DNA of 64,000 nucleotides from Prorocentrum cordatum (GCA_963575745.1 CAUYUJ010003032.1:18816-82815), one strand, 5' to 3'. Counted from the first letter of the stretch, positions 53,388 through 64,000 are shown. Notes: generated by a model not told the origin, from the sequence alone. Program-made: numbers and translations.

Positions 53388-54632
53388 GGGCGCCGGCGGT
53401 AAACCGTCAACCTTGGTTTGCGGCTTTGCGAGGCTCCTACTGGCCCTAGGGCCACGAGCAAGCACGAGGTCAGGTGTCATCAGGAAGCGAAAGCTCTTAT
53501 TCGAACACGTAGAGCTTCCTAGCTCGACTTAAGTTGAGCAAACCGACAGCACCTAGCAACATTCCGACTCATAGTGAATATGTTTTGACCTCTCAATGCG
53601 ACAGGCGGACGCGTCTAATCTCTGCGAATCGACTCCTGTCAGTATCAGCCCTGCAACCGCCCTACAGCCTGAGTTAAGTGCAGAAAACTGACAGTATCTC
53701 TCAGGATGACTCGAATAATACAATAGTTTCGCAGAGCTAATTCGGGCAGCAGACCGAGTTCCGAGCTCTGGATTCGACAGGCGGACGCGCCTGACGTCTT
53801 TAAATCGATTCCTGTGACGACCAGCACTGTAGCCCCCCTCAGCGCGAGTTCAATGACGAAAATCGAGAGCACTTCTCAAGATGGTTCAACCAATACGAAA
53901 CGTTTCGAGATTCTAGATCTGGCAGCAGACCGAGTTGAGAGCTCCGGATTCGGCAGACAAACACAACTGATGATTCTGAATCGGTTTCTCTAAATATCAG
54001 CTCTGTCGCTGTCCTACAGCTCGAGTTAAGTACAGAAAACCAAGAGTTCCTGTCAAGATGACTCGAATGATACGAATAGGTTTGCGGACCTAGCTCGGCT
54101 AACAGACCGAGTTCGGACCTCTGGAATCACCAGGCGAACGCGCCTAATCATTCTGCATCGATTAGCTGTGCTTACCAGCTCTGTAGCTGTCCTAAAGCTC
54201 GAGTTATGTTGAGAAAACCGTCAGCGCGTATCAAGATGACTCAAAACGGCCGATCCCGCCACAGTGCTTTTCGATAGTAATATTCACCCGATCGAGCTCA
54301 GATCAAGATGGCGAGCGGGAATAAGATCGAATATCACGGGAAAAAATACTAGAGCTCAAACGAATTGTCAAATTTTGAGAACAAAATTTTCAACCGAGCA
54401 AAAGTTGTCAAAAGTTCAGTCGAGATTTTTCGAGCCAACTAGCTCTCCAGCGCGCCGGAATTACTCTTAGCTTCCAGCTATAACTAGCTAAGGGAAGCTC
54501 TACGAGTTATTTTCAACCGAGCAAAAGTTGTCAAAAGTTCAGTCGAGATTTTTCGAGCCAACTAGCTCTCCAGCGCGCCGGAATTACTCTTAGCTTCCAG
54601 CTATAACTAGCTAAGGGAAGCTCTACGAGTTA
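53388..54632 (+). repeat. Class A cassette A25 with LINE D and a duplicated tail
   Basis: Hairpin left half at 53388-53417, LINE D, then CGTAGAGCTTCC from 53508. The last ~123 bp of the tail (TTTTCAACCGAGCAAAAG to CTCTACGAGTT) occur twice, at about 54386-54509 and 54510-54632. Confidence 0.88.
53418..53507 (-). mobile_element. LINE copy D, about 90 bp of 3' end only
   Basis: TGCGGCTTTGCGAGG at left and GAAGCGAAAGCTCTTATTCG at right correspond to the 3' UTR ends of copies B and C. The insertion removed about 14 bp of target (the right arm ACCGCC and GGGGAACT) compared with the empty counterpart at 51389. Only a comparison with the longer copies reveals it as a LINE. Confidence 0.75.
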
Positions 54633-55630
54633 CTGGGCGCCGGCGGTAAACCGTCAACCTTGGTTACCGCCGGGGAACTCGTAGAGCTTCCAAGCTCGAC
54701 TTAAGTTGAGAAAACCGACAGCACCTACCAACATTCTGACGAATAGTGATTTTTTTTGACCTCTGATTGCGACAAGCGGACGCGTCTGATGTCTGCGAAT
54801 CGACTCCTGTCATTACCAGCCCCGCAGCCCCCCTACAGCCCGAGGTCAGTGCAGAAAACCGACAGCATCTCTCAGGATTCGAACAATACAATAGTTTCGC
54901 GAACCTAGTTCGGGCAGCAGACCGAGTTTCGAGCTCTGGATTCGACAAGCGGACGCGCATGATCTCTTTAAATCGATTTATATGACAACCAACACTGTAA
55001 CCCCCTCTCAGCGCAAGTTGAGTGAAGAAAACCGAGAACACTTCTCAAGATGACTCGACCAATACGAATAATTTCGCGATTCTACATCGAGCAGAAGACC
55101 GAGTTCAGAGCTCTGGATTCGACAGACAAACGCAACTGACGATTCTGAAGCAGTTTCTGTAAATATCATTCTGTAGCTGTCTTACAGCTCGAGTTAAGTA
55201 CAGAAAACCGAGAGTTTCTGTCAAGATGACTCGAATAATACGAACAGGTTTGCAGACCTAGCTCGGCTCACAGACCGAGTTCAGACCTCTGGATTCGACA
55301 GGCGAACGCGCCTGATCATTCTGTATGCATTAGCTGTGCTTACCAGCTCTGTAGCTGCCCTAGAGCTCGAGTTATGTTCATAAAACCGTCAGCGCATATC
55401 AAGATGACTCGAAACGGCCGATCCCGCCAGAGTGCTTTTTGGCCTTCAAAGTTACCCGATCGAGCTGAGATCAAGATGGCGAGCGGTAATAAGATCGAAT
55501 ATCACGGGAAAAAATACTAGAGCTCTAACGAATGGTCAAATTTCGAGAACAAATTTTTCAACCGACCAAAAGTCAGCAAAAGTTCCGTCGAGATTTTTCT
55601 TGCCAACTAGCTCTCCAGCGCGCCGGAACT
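54633..55630 (+). repeat. Class A cassette A26
   Basis: Terminal ACTCGTAGAGCTTCC followed by AAGCTCGACTTAAGTTG. Tail in the TTTTTGGCCTTCAAAGTTAC form. Cut at CGCCGGAA. Confidence 0.85.
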
Positions 55631-56685
55631 GGGCGCCGGCGGTAAACCGTCAACCTTGGTTACCGCCGGGGGACTCGTAGAGCTTCCTGACAGTATATAG
55701 TGTGGAAATAAACTCGAAAGAACGACTAGTTTTCCAGCCCAAGCGATTTCAGTTTCGCAACCCAGTTCGAGTATCGAACCGAGTTCAGACCTCTGAATGC
55801 GACAGGCGGGCGCCTCTGATGTCTGCGAATCCACTCATGTGATTCCCAGCCCTGCAGCCCCCCTACAGCCCGAGTTAAGTGCAGAAAACCGACAGTATCG
55901 ACTCGAATAATAGAATAGTTTCGCGGACCTAGTTCGAGCAGCAGACCGAGTTCCGAGCTCTGGAATCGACCAACAGACGCGCCTGATGTGTGCAAATCGA
56001 TATCTGTGACCCGCAGCACTGTAGCCCTCCCCTAGCACGAGTTGAGTGCAGAAAATTGAGACACCTTCTTAAGATGATTCGGAGAATAAGAATAGTTTTG
56101 CGAACCTAGCTCGGGCAGCAGGCCGAGTTCAGAGCTCTCAGTTCAATAGACGAACGCGACTGATGATTCCCCATCGATGGCTGTGACAATGAGCCCTGTA
56201 GCTGCCCTACAGCTCGAGTTAAGTACAGAAAACCGAGAGCGTCTGTCAAGATGACTCGAATAATACGAACAGGTTTCCGGGCCTAGCGCGGCTAGCAGAC
56301 CGAGTTCAGACCTCTGGATTCAACAGGCGAACGCGCCTGATAATTCTGAGTGCGATAGCTGTGCTTACCAGCTCTCTAGCTGCCCCACAGCTCGAGTTAA
56401 GTACAAAATACCGACAACGCGTATCAAGATGACTCGAAACGGCCGATCCCGCCGGCACGCTTTTTGGCAGTAAAAGATACCCGATCGAGCTGAGATCAAG
56501 ATGGCGAGCGGGAATAAGATCGAATATCACGGAAAAAAATACTAGAGCTCTAATGGATGTTCAAATTTGAGAACATAATTTTCAACTGACCAAAAGTTGA
56601 AAAGTTCAGTTCTTTTTTTTTCCGGGCCAACTAGCTCTCCAGCGCGCTGGAATTACTCTTAAGCTTCCAGCAATAACTTGCTAAG
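55631..56685 (+). repeat. Class A cassette A27
   Basis: Subterminal GACAGTATATAGTGTGG. Complete tail and right end, which continues directly into an inverted hairpin at 56686, so this copy has hairpins at both ends facing inwards. Confidence 0.88.
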
Positions 56686-56744
56686 GGAAGCTCTACGAGT
56701 CCCCCGGCGGTAACCAAGGTTGACGGTTTACCGCCGGCGCCCAG
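56686..56744 (-). repeat. Inverted class A hairpin end
   Basis: GGAAGCTCTACGAGTCCCCC, GGCGGTAACC, AAGGTTGACGG, TTTACCGCCGGCGCCCAGT: the exact inverse of a class A start. With the hairpin at 55631 it forms a terminal inverted repeat of about 58 bp around cassette A27. Confidence 0.9.
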
Positions 56745-57611
56745 TCTGAATGCGACAGGCGGGCGCCTCTGATGTCTGCGAATCCACTCATGTGATTCCC
56801 AGCCCTGCAGCCCCCCTACAGCCCGAGTTAAGTGCAGACAACCGACAGTATCGACTCAAATAATAGAATAGTTTCGCGGACCTAGTTCGAGCAGCAGACC
56901 GAGTTCCGAGCTCTGGAATCGACCAACAGACGCGCCTGATGTGTGCAAATCGATATCTGTGACCCGCAGCACTGTAGCCCTCCCCTAGCACGAGTTGAGT
57001 GCAGAAAATTCAGACACCTTCTTAGGATGATTCGGGCAATAAGAATAGTTTTGCGAACCTAGCTCGGGCAGCAGGCCGAGTTCAGAGCTCTCAGTTCAAT
57101 AGACGAACGCGACTGATGATTCCCCATCGATGTCTGTGACAATGAGCCCTGTAGCTGCCCTACAGCTCGAGTTAAGTACAGAAAACCGAGAGCGTCTGTC
57201 AAGATGACTCGAATAATACGAATAGGTTTCCGGACCTAGCGCGGCTAGCAGACCGAGTTCAGACCTCTCGATTCAACAGGCGAACGCGCCTGGTAATTCT
57301 GAGTGCGATAGCTGTGCTTACCAGCTCTCTAGCTGCCCCACAGCTCGAGTTAAGTACAAAATACCGACAACGCGTATCAAGATGACTCGAAACGGCCGAT
57401 CCCTCGAGTGTGCTTTTTGGCAGTAAAAGGTACCCGATCGAGCTGAGATCAAGATGGCGAGCGGGAATAAGATCGAATATCACGGGAAAAATACTAGAGC
57501 TCAAACGAATGTTCAAATTTTGAGAACATAATTTTCAACTGACCAAAAGTTGTGAAAAGTTCAGTTCTTTTTTTTTCCGGGCCAACTAGCTCTCCAGCAT
57601 GCCGGAATTAC
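56745..57611 (+). repeat. Class A cassette A28, hairpin-less
   Basis: Starts abruptly in the first monomer (CTGAATGCGACAGGCGGG) and is nearly identical to 55793-56640. It looks like a duplicate of A27 whose start was replaced by the inverted hairpin. Cut at GCCGGAATT. Confidence 0.85.
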
Positions 57612-58570
57612 TGGGCGCCGGCGGTAAACCGTCAACCTTGGTTACCGCCGGGGGACTCGTAGAGCTTCCTAACTCGACTTAAGTTGAGAAAACAGACAGC
57701 ACTTACCAACAATCTGACTTATAGTGAATAGTTTTTTACCTGACAGAGTTCGGAGCTCTGTATTCGACAGGCGGACGCGCCTGATGTCTTCGAATCGACT
57801 CCAGTGATTATCAGCCATGCAGCCCCCCTAGAGCCCGAGTTAAGTTCAGATAACCGACAGCATCTCGCAAGCGACTCGAACGATACGAATAGTTTCGCGA
57901 TTCTAGATCGGGCAGCAGACCGAGTTCAGGGCTCTGGATTCGACAGACAAACGCAACTGATGATTCTGAATTAGTGCCTGTGAATATCAGCTCTGACGCT
58001 GTCCTACAGCTCGAGTTAAGAACGGAAACCCAAGAGTTTTTGTGAAGATGACTCGAATAATACGAACAGGTTTGCGGACCTAGCTCGGCTAGCAGACCGA
58101 GTTCAGACCTCTGGGTTCAACAGGCGAACGCGCATGATCATTCTGCGTGCATTAGCTGTGCTTACCAGCTATGTAGCTGCCCTAGAGATTATGTTCAGAA
58201 AACCGTGAGCGCATATCAAGATGACTCGAAACGGCCGTTCCCGCCACAGTGCTTTTCGATAGTAATATTCATCCGATCGAGCTGAGACCAAGATGGCGAG
58301 CGGGAATAAGATCGAATATCACGGGAAAAAAAAACTAGAGCTCTAACGAATGGTCGAATTTCGAGGACAAAATTTTCAACCGAGCAAAAGTCACCAAAAG
58401 TTCCCTCGAGATTTTTCTTGCCAAATAGCTCTCCAGCGCTCCGGAATTACTCTGAAGCTTCCAGCAATAACTTGCTAAGGGGAGCTCTACGAGTTACTAG
58501 CTCCCCAGCGCTCCGGAACATACTCTAAAGCTTCCAGCAATAACTTGCTAAGGGAAGCTCTACGAGTTAC
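57612..58570 (+). repeat. Class A cassette A29, doubled right end
   Basis: Subterminal AACTCGACTTAAGTTG; a deletion after TTTTTTACCTGACAGAG removes most of the first monomer. Two right-end copies at about 58450-58497 and 58515-58570. Confidence 0.85.
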
Positions 58571-59620
58571 TGGGCGCCGGCGGTAAACCGTCAACCTTTC
58601 TTACCGCCGGGGGAAACAAACGAACAGTTTTCCAATCGAGCTCGAGTATGAAACCGAGTTCAGACCTCTGAAACCGATGTCTGCGGATCGATTCCTGTGA
58701 TTACCAGCTCTGCAGCCCCCCATACAGCCTGAGTTAAATGCAGAAAAACCGAGAATACCTCTCAGGCTGACTCGAATGATACAACAGTTTCGCAGATCTC
58801 GTTCGAGCAGCAGACCGAGTTCCGAGCTCTCGGTTCGAGGAACGGACGCGCCTGATGTCTCGAAATCGATTCCTGTGACCAGCAGCACTGTAGCCCTCCC
58901 CCAGCACGATTTAAGTACAGAAAACCGAGAGCACTGCTCAAGATCACTCGGGCGATACCAATAGGTTCGCGAACCTAGCTCGGGAAGCAGGCCGAGTTCA
59001 GAGCTCTTGATTCAACAGACAAACGCGCCTGATAATTCTCAATCGATTCCTGTGATTATCAGCTCTGTGGCTGCCCTACAGATCGAGTTAGGTACGAAAA
59101 ACCGAGAGCGTCTGCTACAAGGACTCGAATAATACGAATAGGTTTGCGACCCTAGCTCGGCTAGAAGACCGAGTTCAGACCTCTGGATTCAACAGGCGAA
59201 CGCGCCTGATCATTCTGAATGCATTAGCTGTGCTGACCAGCTCTGTAGTTGTCCTGAAGCTCGAGTTATCTTGAGAAAACCGACAGCGCGTATCAAGATG
59301 ACTTGAAACGGCCGTTCCCGCCTGCCTGCTTTTTGGCCTTCAAAGTTACCCGATCGAGCTGAGATCAAGATGGCGAGCGGGAATAAGATCAAATATCATG
59401 GGAAAAAATACTAGAGCTCTAACGAATGTCAAATTTTGAGAACAAAATTTTCAACCGACCAAAAGTCAGCAAAAGGTCCGTCGAGATTTTTCTTGCCAAC
59501 TAGCTCTCCAGCTCCCTGGAATTACTCTTAAGCTTCCAGCAATAACTTGCTGAGGGAAGCTCTACGAGTTACTCTTAAGCTTCCAGCAATAACTTGCTAA
59601 GGGAAGCTCTACGAGTCACT
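58571..59620 (+). repeat. Class A cassette A30 lacking its terminal repeat
   Basis: The hairpin is complete but CCGCCGGGGG joins AAACAAACGAACAG, so the terminal repeat and ~95 bp of subterminal block are deleted. Otherwise near-identical to A31. Right end doubled (59530-59620). Confidence 0.87.
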
Positions 59621-60730
59621 GGGCGCCGGCGGTAAACCGTCAACCTTTCTTACCGCCGGGGGACTCGTAGAGCTTCCTGACAATATATAATGTGGAAAAG
59701 AATTTCAGAGAACGACTAGTTTTTCAGCCGAAGCGATTATAGACCTCTCAAGATGACCTTAACAAAACAAACAAACAGTTTTCCAATCGAGCTCGAGTAT
59801 GAAACCGAATTCAGACCTGAATGCGACAGGCGGACGCGTCTGATGTCTGCGGATCGATCCCTGCGATTACCAGCTCTGCAGCCCCCCATACTGCCTGAGT
59901 TAAGAGCAGAAAACCGAGAGTACCTCTCAGGATGACTCGAATAATACAATAGTTTCGCGGACCTCGTTCGAGCAGCAGACCGAGTTCCGAGCTCTCGGTT
60001 CTACGAACGGACGCGCCTGATGTCTCGTAATTGATTCCTGTGACCAGCAGCACTGTAGCCCTCCCCCAGCACGATTGAAGTACGGAAAACCGAGAGCACT
60101 TCTCAAGATGACTCGAAAAATACCAATAGGTTCGCGAACCTAGCTCGGGGAGCAGGCCGAATTCAGAGCTCTGGATTCAACAGACGAACGCGCCTGATAA
60201 TTCTCAATCGATTTCTGTGATTATCAGCTCTGTGGCTGCCCTACAGATCGAGTTTAGTACGAAAACCGAGAGCATCTGCTACAATGACTCGAATAATACG
60301 AATAGGTTTGCGACCCTAGCTCGGCTGGCAGACCGAGTTCAGACCTCTGGATTCAACAGGCGAACGCGCCTGATCATTCTGAATGCATTAGCTGTGCTAA
60401 CCAGCTCTGTAGTTGTCCTGAAGCTCGAGTTATCTTGAGAAAACCGACAGCGCGTATCAAGATGACTCGAAACGGCTCTTCCCGCCTGCCTGCTTTTTGG
60501 CCTTCAAAGTTACCCGATCGAGCTGAGATCAAGATGGCGAGCGGGAATAAGATCGAATATCATGGGAAAAAATACTAGAGCTCTAACAAATGGTCAAATT
60601 TTGAGAACAAATTGTTCAACCGACCAAAAGTCAGCAAAAGTTCCGTCGAGATGTTTCTTGCCAACTAGCTCTCCAGCGCGCCGGAATTACTCTAAAGCTT
60701 CCAACAATAACTTGCTAAGGGAAGCTCTAC
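59621..60730 (+). repeat. Class A cassette A31
   Basis: Near-identical to A17/A18. Cut within the right terminal repeat at GGAAGCTCTA by the next hairpin. Confidence 0.9.
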
Positions 60731-62061
60731 TGGGCGCCGGCGGTAAACCGTCAACCTCGGTTACCGCCGGGGAACTCGTAGAGCTTCCAAGCTCGACTTA
60801 AGTTGAGAAAACCGACAGCATCTACCAACAGTCTGACTCATAGGGAATATATTTTTACCTCCGAATGCGACAAGCGGACGCGTCTGATGTCTGCGAATCG
60901 GCTCCTGTCATTACCAGCCCCGCAGCCCTCCTACAGCCCGAGGTCAGTGCAGAAAACCGACAGCATCTCAGGATGACTCGAACAATACAAGTTTCGCGAA
61001 CCTAGTTCGGGCAGCAGACCGAGTTCCGAGCTCTGGGTTCGACGGGCGCACGCGCATGATCTCTTTAAATCGACAGCACTGTAGCCCCCTCTCAACCCAA
61101 GTTAAGTGAAGAAAACCGAGAGCATTTCTCAAGATGACTCGACCAATACGAATAATTTCGCGATTCTAGATCGGGCAGCAAACCGGGATCAGAGCTCTGG
61201 GTTAGACAAACGCAACTGACGATTCTGGATGAGTTTCTGTAAATATCAGCGATGTAGCTGTCCTACAGCTCGAGTTGAGTACAGAAAACCGAGAGTTTCT
61301 GTCAAGATGACTCGAAGAATACGAATAGGTTTGCGGACCTAGCTCGGCTCACATACCGAGTTCAGACCTTTTGGTTCAACAAGCGAACGCGCCTAATCAT
61401 TCTGAATGCGATGCTGTGCTTACCAGCTCTGTAGCTAATCTACAGCTCGAGTTCAGTGCAAAATAGCGACGGTTTTTGTCAAAATGACTCGAATAATACG
61501 AGTAGGTTTGCGGACCTAGTTCGGCTCACGGACCGAGGTCAGACCTCTGGATTCAACAGGCGAACGCGCCTGATGATTCTGAGTGCGATGGCTGTGCTTA
61601 CCAGCTCTGTAGCTACCCTACAGCTCGAATTAAGTACAAAATACGGACAGTTTCTGTCGAGATGACTCGAACAATACGAATAGGTTAGCGAACCTACCTC
61701 GGCTCACAGACCGAGTTCAGACCTTCGGAGTCAACAGGCGAACGCGTGTGATAATTCTGAGTGCAATATCTGTGCTTACCAGCTCTATAGCTGCCCTACA
61801 GCTCGAGTTAAGTACAAAATACCGACAGAACGTATCAAACTGACTCGAAACGCCCGCCTGCCTGCTTTTGGCATTCAAAGTTACCCGATCGAGCTGAGAT
61901 TGAGATGGCGAGCGGGAATGAGATCGAATATCATGGGGAAAAAACACTAGAGCTCTAACGAATGGTCAAATGTCGAGAACAAACCGACGAAAAGTCAGCA
62001 AAAGTTCCGTCGATTTTTCGTGCCAACTAGCTCTCCAGCGCGCCGGAATTACTCTTAAGAC
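60731..62061 (+). repeat. Class A cassette A32
   Basis: Subterminal AAGCTCGACTTAAGTTG. Extra monomers in the 3' half (TTTTTGTCAAAATGACTCG, TTTCTGTCGAGATGACTCG about 180 bp apart). Cut at CTCTTAAG. Confidence 0.85.
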
Positions 62062-63340
62062 TGGGCGCCAGCGGTGAACCGTCAACCTTTGTTACCGCCA
62101 GGGGACTCGTAGAGCTTCCTGACAACATATACTGTCGGAAAAAATTGCAGAGAACGAATATGTGTTTTGAGCCCAACTCGAGTATCAGACCGAGTTCAGA
62201 CCTCTGAATGCGACAGACGGACGTGTCTGATCTCTCTGAATCGATTCCTGTGATTACCCGCCCTGCAGCCTCCCTGCAGCCCGAATTACAAGAGGAGCTC
62301 TCAAGATGACTGGAAGAATACGAACAGTTTCGTGATTCTGGATCGCGCAACAGACCGAGTTCAGAGCTCTGGATTCCACAGGCGAACGCGCCTGATGATT
62401 CTGAGTGCGATAGGTGTGCTCACGAGCACTGTAGCTGTCCTACAGCTCGAGTTAAGTAGAAAATACCGACAACGCGTATCAAGTTCACTCGAATAATACA
62501 AACAGGTTTGCGGACCTAGCTCACCTCTGAGTTCAACAGGCGAACGCGCCTGATCATTCTGCATGTGTTAGCTGTGCGAGCTGCCCTAGAGCTCGAGTTA
62601 TATTCGGAAACGTATACTGTCGGGAAAAATTGCAGAGAACGAATAGTGTTTTGAGCCCAACTCGAGTATCAGACCGAGTTCCGACCTCTGAATGCGACAG
62701 ACGGACGTGTCTGATCTCTCTGAATCGATTCCTGAAATTACCCGTCTTGCAGCCTCCCTACAGCCCGTATTAAGTGCAGAACGCGAAGAGGAGCTCTCAA
62801 GATGACTGGAAGAATACGAACAGTTTCGTGATTCTGGATCGCGCAACAGACCGAGTTCAGACCTATGGATTCGACAGACGAACGCGTCTGATGATTCTGT
62901 GTGCGATAGGTGTGCTTACGAGCATTGTAGCTGCCTACAGCTCGAGTTAAGTAGAAAATACCGATAACGTGTATCAAGTTAACTCGAATAATACGGATAG
63001 GTTTGCGGACCTAGCTTGGCTAGCACACCGAGTTTAGACCTATAGATTCAACAGGCAAACGCTTCTGATCATTCTGAGTGCGATAGAAGCGCTTACTAGC
63101 ACTGTAGCTGTCCTACAGCTCGAGTTAAGTAGAAAACACCGACAACGCGTATCAAGATCACTCGAATAATACAAACTGGTGTGCGGATCGGACCTCTGAG
63201 TTCAACAGCCGAACGCGTCTGATCATTATGTTCCTTGCTAACTAGCTCTCCAGCGCGGCAGAATTGCTCTTAGCTTCCAGCTATCTACGAGAAATTCCAG
63301 AAACTAGCTTAGGAAAGCTCTGCGAGTCACGAGTTACTTG
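62062..63340 (+). repeat. Class A cassette A33, rearranged, with right-end debris
   Basis: Hairpin GGCGCCAGCGGTGAACC with GTTACCGCC (one mismatch). The subterminal block ACATATACTGTCGG and first monomer occur again at about 62607-62850. The conserved tail is missing; 63235-63340 holds right-end pieces (TAGCTCTCCAGCGCGGC, AGGAAAGCTCTGCGAGTC). Confidence 0.75.
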
Positions 63341-63516
63341 TAAGCGTCTACTTGTAAGCGTCCAAAACCCGGATAGCGAAGCCAAGCGCGGAACGTCGCA
63401 CGGGGACCTCTGCCAGGCCGCCTGAAACGATGCGCGGGACGCTGGAAACCTCGCAGGAGACCCTTGCAGGGGCGCCGTTTACGATGCGTGGGGCCCTGCA
63501 AAGCGCGCAAGGAAAC
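63341..63516 (+). repeat. Class III-related GC-rich fragment
   Basis: Starts with a doubled TTGTAAGCGTC and AAAACCCGGATAGCGAAG (class III left end), but the interior is different from other class III copies: GGGACCTCTGCCAGGCC and GGAGACCCTTGCAGGGGCG, with GAAACGATGCGCGGGACGC and TTTACGATGCGTGGGGCCC as an internal near-repeat. Probably a divergent class III subtype. Confidence 0.6.
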
Positions 63517-63913
63517 TGGCGCCGGCGGTGAAGCGTCAACCTGCTCACCGCCGGGAACCTCGTAGAGCTCCTTCCACGCGGAAGAGTGCTCAGAGTCGAA
63601 AGGGAGAGCTTCTCGAAGCATTTCTTAACAAAAGAGAAAAATTGATGTTTTCGTGTCGACATGAAGATGATTGCTCCAAGTGTTTTGATAGTGAAAGTGC
63701 GCCGACAAAGCTCATACTAAGACAGAGAGACCCTCATAGCCGTTCACAGGTGCGAAAAATCTGCTTTCTCAAAATAAATGGTCAATTTTCTTTCAAAAAA
63801 TCGCAAAACCACCCAAAAGTTATCACTTTGTCCGCTCGGCCGGGTCGACCAACTAGCTCCACCCCGCGCCGGAATTCCTCTAGCTCATCGATGCCGAAGA
63901 GCTCTACGAGGTA
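63517..63913 (+). repeat. Class B cassette B14, complete
   Basis: Hairpin GGCGGTGAAGCGTCAACC with loop/arm TGCTCACCGCC; AACCTCGTAGAGCTC; right end GAGCTCTACGAGGT at about 63899-63912. Confidence 0.87.
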
Positions 63914-64000
63914 TTTTCAACCGACCAAAAATCAGCAAAAGGTCCGTCGAGATTTTTGTTGCCAACTAGCTCTCCAGCTCCCCGGAACTGGCGCCGGCGG
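63914..64000 (+). repeat. Class A tail fragment and a hairpin start at the window edge
   Basis: 63914-63988 is the class A tail (CAACCGACCAAAAATCAGC to AGCTCCCCGGAA) without its right terminal repeat. At 63989 a new hairpin starts (CTGGCGCCGGCGG) and is cut by the window end. Confidence 0.8.

Noticed and set aside
7791-64000. CRISPR array or bacterial integron with attC hairpins
   Set aside because: Spacing is irregular, repeats are nested and hundreds of bases apart, no cas or integrase gene exists, and the context is eukaryotic with LINEs.

Overview
The window is repeat-dominated nuclear DNA from a eukaryote, most likely an alveolate protist and probably a dinoflagellate (inference, about 0.7). 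Three things suggest this. The reverse transcriptase carries WADN where most LINEs have YADD. The protease region of the retroelement relic at the left end reads like Copia-type polyproteins I associate with dinoflagellate genomes (motifs LPAILGLRSM and TPSGHL). There is also no compact bacterial-style gene anywhere. I found no host gene, tRNA, rRNA or CRISPR array; nearly everything is mobile DNA or debris of it.

Layout. (1) 1-5720: minus-strand relic of an LTR-retrotransposon-like gag/protease coding region, broken by frameshifts and stops. In transcript order it holds a Gag-like part, an RNA 2'-phosphotransferase (Tpt1/KptA)-like domain, a linker, a RING-type zinc finger, a coiled coil and a retropepsin. 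It is peppered with 14-bp hairpins that read in frame as AGQPA or AGTPA. (2) 5733-7792 and 16277-18361: a 2.06-kb segmental duplication, each copy starting with a LINE reverse-transcriptase fragment. (3) 7791-64000: a dense, nested array of cassettes. Class A (about 1.0-1.3 kb) is built of diverged ~177-bp monomers. Class B (about 0.3-0.4 kb) and class C are shorter. GC-rich class III (~0.3 kb) is built around a near-perfect palindrome. A, B and C start with the same kind of hairpin (10-bp stem, 14-nt loop) followed by a class-specific terminal inverted repeat. About 50 hairpins were counted, most in one orientation.

(4) Four copies of one non-LTR retrotransposon (LINE) family sit in the array: A 21761-22449, B 34932-40778 (near full length), C 42760-44486 and D 53418-53507. 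All lie on the minus strand and all have their 3' end at the same place, the loop/3'-arm border of the cassette hairpin. This is a site-specific LINE living on a structured satellite. Its polyprotein has a coiled-coil N-terminus, an APE-type endonuclease, a reverse transcriptase and a C-terminal RNase H whose catalytic motifs run in the order III-IV-I-II. That order points to a circularly permuted RNase H, and three diverged copies share it.

How the parts may work together (inference): cassettes spread as hairpin-ended units and are amplified in tandem, and the LINE uses the hairpin as a safe target. The 44-46 kb, 51-54 kb, 55-57 kb and 58-60 kb intervals contain near-identical neighbouring cassettes, so amplification is recent. 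All coordinates of repeat boundaries were read by eye and may be off by a few bases.
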